Assembly (NCBI GenBank): GCA_916048095.2
Contig: OU696574.1
Coordinates: forward strand, 9,402,587-9,466,586
Source of the DNA: Sacculina carcini
Lineage: Eukaryota; Arthropoda; Thecostraca; Sacculinidae
Direction of reading: 5' to 3'
Length of the DNA stretch: 64,000 nt
Under the pieces are notes generated by a model. It was not told the origin of the DNA and made no database searches. It saw only the letters and a list, made by a program, of their open reading frames with translations. Shown here one piece after another: positions 1 to 8,039 of this stretch (position 1 is its first letter; each line of letters begins with the position of its first letter). A program made the translations under genes and the position numbers.

Positions 1-251
1 CACATTCACAATCACACACACCAACACACACACACACACAAACACACATAAGAGTGGAGTGAACCCATAACAAGTCTAAATTTCTATATTTTTATATTAT
101 TTTGACAAAATAGTTTGCCTAAACCGCCTCATATTTAAACCTGCCCGTCGTGTATAAAAAAATAATATAAAAATATAGAAATTTAGACTTGTTATGGGTT
201 CACTCCACTCTTATGTGTGTGTGTGTGTTGGTGTGTGTGATTGTGAATGTG
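1..251. repeat. Inverted repeat at window edge
   Basis: Bases 1-103 and 160-251 are reverse complements of each other apart from the length of the CA/TG run, with about 56 bases between the arms. The arms are ends of the X-block repeat that reads into the SINE-like tail at 279. The other X copies (33430 and 40270) have only the right arm, so the left arm is a local inverted duplication or the start of an inverted neighbour. Confidence 0.8.
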
Positions 252-278
252 TATGTCCTTTGCTTGAGTGTGTGTGTG

Positions 279-320
279 CAGCGCCTAAGAGACCCTCTAG
301 GTGTAGGGCGCTATATAAAT
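279..320 (+). repeat. SINE/LINE-type 3' tail (GCGCTATATAAAT)
   Basis: A TG-rich run leads into CAGCGCCTAAGAGACCC and then GGGCGCTATATAAAT. Tails of this form, a small stem closed by GCGC followed by TATATAAAT, are common at 3' ends of animal SINEs and their partner LINEs. No SINE head is attached, so this is a tail fragment embedded in the X-block repeat. Confidence 0.45.
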
Positions 321-610
321 ATACTAGCATTAAAACCCGCCCGTTGTGCGGAACAATTCATACTATTCAATTTGTATTCAATTCATAAGAAAATAGGAAT
401 ATGAATTAAAGAAGAGTGGAGTGAACCCATAACAAGTCTAAATTTCTATATTTTCATATTATTTTGACAAAATAGTTGCCTGAACCGCCTCATATTTAAA
501 CCTGCCCGTCGTGCTGAATATTTCAGAACTCAGACACGAAACAATGAAAAATGACTACACTTTTTCATCATAATGTTTCCAAAATATATTGATAACTTAA
601 CATCACTATC

Positions 611-1905
611 TAGCATTGAAACCCGCCCGTCGTGCGGAGCAATTAATAGAATAAAATTAATATTCAATTAAAAATAGAATAGATACAAATTATAAAGAAA
701 AAAGTCACCCCATTAAAAGTCTTATCTTATAGAAAAGTATATAGGTGAATATTTTTTATATATTTGGACAAAATATTTCCCTCAAATCGCATCATATTTA
801 GGCCTGCCCGTCGTACGGAAATATTCAGAACTCAAACACGACATAATGAAAAATGATGAAAAATGAAACATTTTCATCAGAATATTTCCAATATATATTT
901 ATAACTTAACATAATTCCCCAACATCATTTGCACAAGTACTATTATACTTTTACCAGTATAATATTAACTGCCGAAAAATTCATATACATACATTCATAT
1001 ACATTTATATACATACATTATATTCCGCATTCATATTAAACCCAATATAACCTGACCCAATCCTACCAAACCCAACCCAACCATCCCATCTTATCGTATA
1101 TCATCTCATCCCCTCTTAGTATCAAACACGCGGCCCACCAATAATGTTCTCGCAGCCCGCCAGTATAATATAGAAACCAAACTGTAAGACAGATTAATAC
1201 ACATTTATTGAATATTGCCATTTAATTATATATTATTTAATTTAAGTTCTCATATAGCATTAAAACCCGCCCGTTGTGCGGAGGAATTCATAAAATTAAA
1301 TTCATATTTATAAAAATTGATATTCATAAAAAATATTACAAATTACAAATAGAGATAAAAATTAAAAAGAAAAAAGTAAACCCATTAAAAGTCTTATCTG
1401 ATAGAAAAGTACGAAGGTGAATATTTTTTTTTTATATTTGGACAAAATATTTCCCTCAAATAACGTCATATTTAAGTCTGCCCGTCGTACGGAAATATTC
1501 AGAACTTAAACATGAAATAATATAGAATGATGAAAAATGAAATATTTTCATCATGATGTTTCCAAAATATATGCATAACTTAACATCATTCCCCAACATC
1601 ATTTGCACAAGTACTCTTATACTTTTGCCAGTACAATATTTACCGCCAAAAAATTCATATACATACATTATATTCGGCATTCATATTAAACCCAATATAA
1701 CCTGACCCAATCCTACCAAACCCAACCCAACCATCCCATCTTATCGTATATCATCTCATCCCCTTTTAGTATCAAACAAGCGGCCCACCAATAATGTTCT
1801 CGAATCCCGCCAATATAATATAGTAACCAAACTGTAAGACAGATTAATTCACATCTATTGTATAATGCGATTTAATTATATATAATTTAATTCAAGTTCT
1901 CAACT
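611..1905. repeat. Direct tandem pair, ~650-bp unit
   Basis: Two diverged units, about 611-1256 and 1257-1905, share the order: GC core, AT-rich segment, GTACGGAAATATTCAGAAC, ATTTGCACAAGTACT, and a run of degenerate AACCCAACCC repeats. The X copy near 33.9-35.2 kb keeps both units. The copy near 40.7-41.4 kb has one hybrid unit. Confidence 0.8.
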
Positions 1906-2291
1906 AGCAGTTAAACCCGTTCGTCGTGCAAAACAATTAATAAAACAAAGGATATCAATCGAAAAGTGTAAATGTAATGATTTTCAGTTTAATTTTGACA
2001 AAATTTTCCCTCATCCCGCTTCATATTTAAACCCACCCGTCGTGCGGGATAATTCAGAACTCGAACACGATTTGTTCTGGATCTTGAAGTCAACTCCGTT
2101 AGTTTTGTATATGAATTCATTATACACGGTGAAATTGAACGTTCTATTGTCTATAGTTGCTACCCGCGGGACATTTTTATTTCATAAAAATGATCCATCG
2201 TTTCCTTTACGTTTAAAACCCCTGATCTATATCATTGAACCCGCTCAGTTATGTCACCTCGTATCAAAGCATACACACACACAGATAATTC

Positions 2292-2292
<1 letters not shown>

Positions 2293-2337
<45 letters not shown>
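2293..2337. repeat. (AT)n microsatellite
   Basis: Uninterrupted AT dinucleotide run of about 45 bp. The equivalent run is longer in the other X blocks (35544-35611 and 41745-41803). Confidence 0.95.
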
Positions 2338-2340
<3 letters not shown>

Positions 2341-3038
2341 TTAAAGCCGCCCGTCGTGCGGAACAATTCATAAGATCTATTCATATTCAATCCATAAAAG
2401 AAAATGAATACAAATTAAAAAGCAAACAAATTAAAGCTGTAAATATGATAACTAATAGTAAAGTCCAAATATGGATGTTTTTATTTTAATTTTGACAGAA
2501 TATTATCCCTCAACCCGCTTCATATTTAAACCTGCCCGTCGTGCGGAATAATTAAAAATTCAGACACGAAAAATGAAAATTGTCTAAATTTTTATCATAA
2601 TGTTTCCAAAGTATATTTATAAATTAACATCATCTAGCATTGAAACCATCCCGTATAGCGGAACAATTAGAACAAAAAGTAAAATAAATATTGAATTAAT
2701 AAAATTACTAATACAAATAAAAAAATTAAAAAAGCAAGCCCATAAAAAGTCTTAACCAATAGAAAAGTCTAAATATGAATGTGTTTATGTTAGATGTGGC
2801 AAAATATTTTTCCTCGAACAACCTCGTATTTAAACCCGCCCGTCGTGCGGAACTATTAATAAAATATAATGAATCAAAAATCAAAAAGCTTATCCAATAT
2901 AAAAATATAAATGTGTAAATTCTTGTTTTAATTATTGACGAATTTTTTTTCCCTCAACACTGCTCAAATACACACGTCCTTCGTCTGTAGTAATTCAGAA
3001 GTGTAACACTGTCAAAACAATGCAACTTTCTGTCATCT

Positions 3039-3213
3039 CTATATGTGGTGTAATCGTGTGTAGTGAGAGAGAGTGTGTGTGTGTGAAAGATTGTGAGTGC
3101 GTGAACGTGTTAGTGTGTCTATGTGTGATCGTGTATAGTTGAATTGTATATTGCGTGCGAGAGTGTGTGAGCGAGTGTGTATAGCTGTGTCGGTGAGTGT
3201 GTGCAGTTGTTTC

Positions 3214-3253
<40 letters not shown>

Positions 3254-3361
3254 TGTGTGCGTGTGTGTGTGTGTGTTTATGCGTTTGTCGAGTATACATG
3301 TCCCGCGGCGGCGAGCGATTGACCGGCTCGCCACTGATTGGTTGTTGCGGTTGGTGAGGAC

Positions 3362-3405
<44 letters not shown>

Positions 3406-3541
3406 CCCGTGTGTCACGGTGTGAGCTTGGAGTCTTGTTCGTGGTGCGATTGTGGTGTGACGTCTTGTAGGCGCGCATGGGGCGGTGATGCCCACGCGCG
3501 CCTGTCTGTAATATAATTTACTTTTTTTTTGCTACACTATA
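3039..3541 (-). mobile_element. Solo LTR with 5-bp target duplication
   Basis: The element 3044-3536 (493 bp) begins TGTGGTGTAATCG and ends TTTGCTACA, so it has TGT...ACA termini. It is flanked by CTATA at 3039-3043 and 3537-3541. It is the reverse complement of the LTRs in the array at 16934-20739, with longer CA/TG runs. It carries the same GC-rich hairpin (3471-3502) and the ATTGG/CCAAT segment, but none of the 706-bp internal region. The duplicated X block at 36313-36317 is an intact empty site with a single CTATA. TGT...ACA ends plus a 5-bp duplication are the standard signature of LTR retrotransposon integration. A single LTR indicates recombination between two LTRs. Confidence 0.88.
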
Positions 3542-3687
3542 ATTCCAGGTTAATGCTTCCGCTAAAACAGCATAAGTTGGCATTACATGATATTGCAACC
3601 CATATCCTTATGCAACTTATGCTTATGCAACTTGAAATTAAACCAATTAAATTACACAGTTAAATTCAGTAGTTTACTTTGTTCCCA

Positions 3688-5238
3688 GTAGCATTTTAGC
3701 CGCCCGTCGTGCGGAACGTTGTTGAGGACAATAAAGCCTTTATATTCAGTATAGTGTAGCATTAATTAAACTGTACGCAATAAAACCACACCATCCATGC
3801 TTGGAGCTAATATGATGCATTCTTAATTGTGATTGGGCTTCAGTGAAATTTAATCGGTGTATATTCCTGTGTAATCGCAAGTGCGCATAATAGCTGTCAA
3901 ATTGGCAATATGTCCTTTTGACTTTACACCGCCGTAACTTCCTTCAGATATCCTTTGGAAAATTACAAATTATACCGTATTGTAGAAAACAACATTTCTA
4001 GCACGATGGTATAATATATTTTTATGTATAACAAATAGTTACTGAGAAACAGTAGAAAAATGAATAATTTTAGTCACCTGGTGTTCAAGTGTAATTTGGG
4101 ATGTATTTGAGAATTTTGCCAATTTTACAAGTTTTTTGTATCATTTATGGGTATAAACTATAGCTTATCTTGTAGAACACAAAATTATCTACACAGTACT
4201 ATATTCCTGTGTAATCGCAAGTGCGCATAATAGCTGTCAAATTGGCAATATGTCCTCTTGACTTTACACCCCCGTAACTTCCTTCAGATACACTTTGGAA
4301 AATTACAAATTATACCGTATTGTAGAAAACAAGATTTCTAGCACGATGGTATAATTTATTTTTACGTATAACAAATATTTACTGAGAAATAGTAGAAAAA
4401 TGAATTAATTTTAGTCGCACGGTGTTCAAGTGTAATTTTGGATGTATTTGAGAATTTCGCCAATTTTACACGTTTTTTGTATCATTTGTGGGTATAAATT
4501 ATAGCGTTTCTTGTAGAACACAAGATTATCTACACAATAGTATAACTTTTATAACTGTAACTTCGCTGGTCTAAGAGGAATAGGTAGCGGAATATTGACC
4601 AAAATATTCACGTTTTTTGTGCAAATTTTGCCTTTTTGACTTTGTCATTTACACTTCACACCGCCGTAACTTTTTTTAATACACTTTGGAAAATTAAAAA
4701 TTATACCGTGTTGTAGATAACGAAATTCCCAGCATGATGGTATTATTTATTTAGATGTGTGATAATTAGTTTTTGGGAAATAGATAAAAAAATATAGAAA
4801 CTCGGACGCGTGGAGTTTAAATAAAATTTTGAATGTAGATTGAATTTTTTTCCATTTTACATGTTTTTTATTTCATTTTTGAGTATAAATTATAATTCGT
4901 TGAGTAGAACAGACAATTTTCTACACAGTGGTATAATTTGTATAGTTGTACCATTCCTGGTTTAGGAGGAGTAGTCTTCAGAAAATTGACCAAAATTTTC
5001 GAATTTTTCAGGGTTCATTTTGTCTTTTCACCGCTATAACTTTTTTTGGTTTCATTTTTAAAATTTAAAATTTTGTGTTAAGTGTAGACAAGAAAATTTC
5101 CAATGTGATGGTCCAAATTTTTAGCGGGTACGCCAAGTGATGGCCGAGTAGCAGCTGATAGAAAATGGACCAAGAAGGGTGGGACAGACAGACACACACA
5201 CAGACACACACACAGAGGATCTGTTTTATATATATAGA
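3688..5238 (-). mobile_element. 1.55-kb Helentron-like repeat element, minus orientation
   Basis: Read on the minus strand it starts with TCTATATATATAAAACAGATCC at 5238, runs through CTGTGTGTG repeats and a CCTTGGTCCATTTTCTATCAG segment, then holds two to three ~340-bp internal repeats (starts at 3862 and 4202 on the plus strand). It closes with the hairpin-forming core CCGCACGACGGGCGG followed by GCTAC at 3688. The same order is found at 11170, 14744, 27593, 31167, 36464 (minus), 48142, 51270, 56613 and 62079. A TC start, a 3' subterminal hairpin and short variable internal repeats fit non-autonomous Helentrons. No coding capacity is seen, and flank comparison leaves the 3' boundary uncertain. 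Confidence 0.5.
3862..4541 (-). repeat. ~340-bp satellite-like internal repeats
   Basis: Two adjacent units, starting at 3862 and 4202 with ATTCCTGTGTAATCGCAAGT, repeat with a 340-bp period. Each holds the landmarks GCGCATAATAGCTGTCAA and TTTACACCGCCGTAACTTCC. More diverged units continue to about 5060. This is the internal repeat of the surrounding element. Confidence 0.85.
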
Positions 5239-6269
5239 TTAATGTAATGTAATATGTATGCTTGAATATGAGATGACATAATTGCGCGGGCTCAATGATA
5301 TAGATCAGGGGCTTCAAACGTAAACGAAGCGATGGCTCATGTTTATGAAATATTAATGTCCCGCGGGCAGCAACTATAGACAATAGAACGATAGAACGAT
5401 AAATTTCACCGTATAGAATGAATTTATATACAAAACTAACGGATTTCACTTCAAGATCCATAACGGATTGTGTTCGAGTTCTGAATTATTCCGCACGACG
5501 GGCGGGTTTAAATATGAGTCGGGTTAAAGGAAAATATTTTGTCAAAATAAAATTAAAATAAATACATTGAGACTTTTCAATTGATTAAGATTTTTATGAG
5601 TTTATATGTTTTCTTTTTTAATATGCAATATTTTTTTATGAATTAAATATGAATTTCATTTTATGAATTGTTCCGCACAACGGGCGGGTTTTAATGCTAG
5701 ACGGTGATGTTAAGTTATAAATATATTTTGGAAACATTATGATGAAAGAGTGTAGTCATTTTTCATTGTTTCGTGTTTGAGTTCTGAAATCTTCAGCACG
5801 ACGACAGCACGTTTAAAGATGAGGCGGTTTAGGCAAACTATTTTGTCAAAATAATATAAAAATATAGAAATTTAGACTTGTTATGGGTTCACTCCACTCT
5901 TTTTTAATTCATATTCCTGTTATCTTATGAATTGAATACACATAGTATACACATAATAATAATAATAATACAATAGTATTAATTGTTTCGCACGACGGGC
6001 GGGTTTACATGCTAGAATTTTCATTGTTTGTTACGTGTTTGTGTTCTGAATTATTCCGCAGAATGGGTGGGTTTATATATGAGGCGGGTTGAGGGAAAAT
6101 ATTATGTCAAAATAAAAATAAAAATATTCACATTTAGACTTTTCTATTGAGTAAGATATTTATGAGTTTACATTTTTTTTTTAATTTGAATTTTTTATGA
6201 ATATAAATGTTTATAAATATGACTTTCATTTTATGAATTGTTCCGCACAACGGGCGGGTTTAAATGCTA

Positions 6270-6270
<1 letters not shown>
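5239..6270 (+). repeat. GC-core repeat mosaic, plus orientation
   Basis: No gene seen. The orientation of the core flips here: CGCACGACGGGCGGGTTTAAA at ~5493, CGCACAACGGGCGGGTTTTAATGCTAG at ~5674, and further cores at ~5990, ~6055 and ~6243. A segment with ATGTCCCGCGGGCAGCAAC at 5359 is another recurring module. The reading frame on the minus strand at 5078-5461 spans two unrelated repeat modules and is not called as a gene. Confidence 0.65.

Positions 6271-6312
<42 letters not shown>
6271..6312. repeat. (AT)n microsatellite
   Basis: AT run directly after the repeat end TTTAAATGCTAG. Equivalent sites are a longer (AT)n(TG)n tract at 22319-22398 and a short one at 43077-43090. Confidence 0.9.
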
Positions 6313-6315
<3 letters not shown>

Positions 6316-6965
6316 ATGAAAACGTTATTCTGTCTGTGTGTGTGTGCACAAACGAGTTTTTCACATTTTGGTGATTTTATGCCACGGGTTTGAGGAAAAC
6401 TGCTCAACAGAATTTACAGTTTTTTATATCCACAGATTGGAAATTTCGTCTTCTACAAGATTATCTATTTTTCAAATATGTAGTGTTAACATTTCAAAAG
6501 ATATAACCGTTTATTCAAGACCGTGTCATTTCCACCGACAACCCGCCTTGGTCCCTTTTCTGCCAGTTATTACTCGGCAGCCACTCGGTCTACACACTAA
6601 AAATTTACACCATTATGTTGGAAATTATGTTCTCTACACGACATGTTAAATTTTAAAATTTGAAAAATAATTTTAGAAAAAGTTATAGCGGTGTAAATAC
6701 AAAATGAGCCCTGAAAAATGCGAAAATTTTGGTCAATATTCTGCATCTACTTCTATCTATCTATCGATTTGTTACGTGTTTGTGTTCTGAATTATTCCTC
6801 ACGACGGGCAGGTTCAAATATGAGGCGGGTGGAGGGAAAATATTTTGTCGAAATTAATATAAAAAGATTCACATTTGGGCTTTTCTATTGAGTAAGACAC
6901 TTATGACTCTTACACTATTGAGTAAGACACTAGTTTGTTAATATGTGTTGAAATGTTAAAGGTTA
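6313..6965 (+). repeat. Second repeat family (CACAAACGAGTTTTTCAC), one VNTR unit
   Basis: Starts with AAAACGTTATTCTGTCTGTG and contains one copy (about 6545-6730) of a ~184-bp unit beginning CCTTGGTCC and ending GAGCCCTGAAAAATG. Copy B has three of these units in a row and copy C has two. The region from 6775 is another GC-core segment. The small frame at 6338-6649 is not preserved in the other copies, so no gene is called. Confidence 0.7.
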
Positions 6966-7300
6966 AAGGTCTCAAGTGACAGCTGCTACACTGGAAGAAG
7001 TCGAAGCTTATGAACACACACACAGGTGTGTCCCGTGCAGCTCGCTGCCACCACAGAGCCGACCCTCTCCACGCTATGACACCACAAGGACAAACAACGT
7101 ATTAGAGAGCCACCTCCCCAGAATGCATGACACAACACATGACTGATATCTGGTATCATTTACTGCTGGGTGGACAGGGGCTGTTGGATTATAGAATTCA
7201 CCCCAAAATAATTCTCCTCCACCGGGATTCGAACCGCTGACCTCTAATCATCATAATTTTACGTATTTTACGTCTACTCCAACAGCAAACATCATTTGCA
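6966..7300 (-). mobile_element. tRNA-derived SINE-like element, minus orientation
   Basis: On the minus strand there is a tRNA T-arm/B-box, GGTTCGAATCC (7225-7235), embedded in AGCGGTTCGAATCCCGG. A possible degenerate A-box (TGTTGGAGTAG) lies ~45 bases upstream of it. Downstream comes a body with CCACCCAGCAGTAAATG and a GTGTGTGTGTG tail. A B-box head followed by a CCCAGCAGTAAATG-type body is typical of invertebrate tRNA SINEs. It lies upstream of kinase copy A and recurs at the same place in B and C. Exact ends are uncertain. Confidence 0.6.
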
Positions 7301-8039
7301 AGCGACCCTTGCATATTCAACTACATTGAAGAGGTGAGTCAGTTAAGCTTTCACATTGCTGCAAAGGCAGCACATCACATTACAACGCTAAACCTAAACT
7401 AACCTAAAATCTATGAAAAATATAGAAACGTTTTTATGGGTTTTTCTAGCGTTTTTTATAAATTAGCGTTTTTAATGTTCTTGAATCCTTACACATTTAG
7501 CCTAGACCAAAAAACTCGGCGAACCTATCACGAACTTCGAGGTCTGTGAGTACGCCCAATTTCTCCTGACATAAGCACGTTGTCACGGGAATGTGTTTGA
7601 CCCATGATACAGGAGGACGGTGTAACTCAGTTTGATCTTCACTCGGTATCGGAATGTTAATCTCAATCGATGTTGCTAAAGCTCGCCTCGAAAAGGTGGA
7701 TGCTAATACACGATGTCGCCGACTGCGCTGATGAGATGGAATTGGATGAAAATTTAAAATTCGACGGATACAATGACCTTTTCGAATGAGAATTTTTAAA
7801 AACGTACGAGTTTTTATTATGTCATTTATTTACGAGGAAACATTTAGACATATTTAGAAATAATTTCTCTCAACCGCAAGTGCCGATTAATTGTTCATCA
7901 CGAGTTTTCATCAGATAATGATTTACGAGGTCACTAGTATAGTAATTGTGTTAGATGCAGTCATTTCTGAACTGGGTTTCAGCTGTGGAACATCGTTCTC
8001 ACACACCGTCAGTTCAGTCTGTGTTGAAGGTGAAACATC
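7301..8039 (+). promoter_or_regulatory. Presumed 5' flank of kinase copy A
   Basis: This 740-bp stretch is conserved in all three kinase copies and is not built from the GC-core repeats, so it probably holds the promoter and 5' leader. Possible splice signals are a donor-like GAG/GTGAGT at 7331-7338 and a pyrimidine-rich TTTTTCTAG about 110 bp later. A 1-base deletion near 8033 (GTGAAACATC against GTGAAGACATC in B and C) lies just before the start codon. No TATA box stands out. Confidence 0.35.
7604..7789 (+). pseudogene. Broken copy of 61-codon upstream ORF
   Basis: Equivalent of the small open frames at 24027 and 44571 upstream of kinases B and C. Here a TCA codon is TAA (7658-7660), ending the frame after 18 codons. 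The product is not recognised. The break in one copy suggests that the short peptide is not under strong constraint or is lost in this copy. Confidence 0.3.

Larger units (their letters stand above)
321..3038 (-). repeat. Mosaic of GC-core repeats, block X, first copy
   Basis: No gene seen. The stretch is a head-to-tail mosaic of 100-450-bp AT-rich segments, each ended by the core CCCGCCCGTCGTGCGG (reverse of CGCACGACGGGCGGG). The cores recur near 345, 505, 625, 805, 1270, 1480, 2035, 2350, 2540 and 2840. The reading frame across 2042-2338 recurs in the other X blocks but matches no protein I know and ends in an AT microsatellite, so I treat it as repeat sequence. The block recurs at 33571-36312 and, with a deletion, at 40419-42418. 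Confidence 0.7.

Noticed and set aside
1040-1120. Telomere-like AACCCAACCC stretches (also 13480, 54080)
   Set aside because: Short and degenerate, part of the ~650-bp repeat module, and internal to the sequence.
5078-5461. Recurring frame with FHKxxPSxxLRLKPLI in several repeat copies (also 2042, 21036, 35293, 37854, 54865)
   Set aside because: The frame follows a conserved repeat module across blocks in both orientations, runs into microsatellite or unrelated modules at each end, and matches no protein family.
7225-7235. Functional tRNA gene around GGTTCGAATCC (minus strand)
   Set aside because: The T-arm is convincing, but the D-arm, anticodon arm and acceptor pairing are not. A SINE body and TG tail follow.
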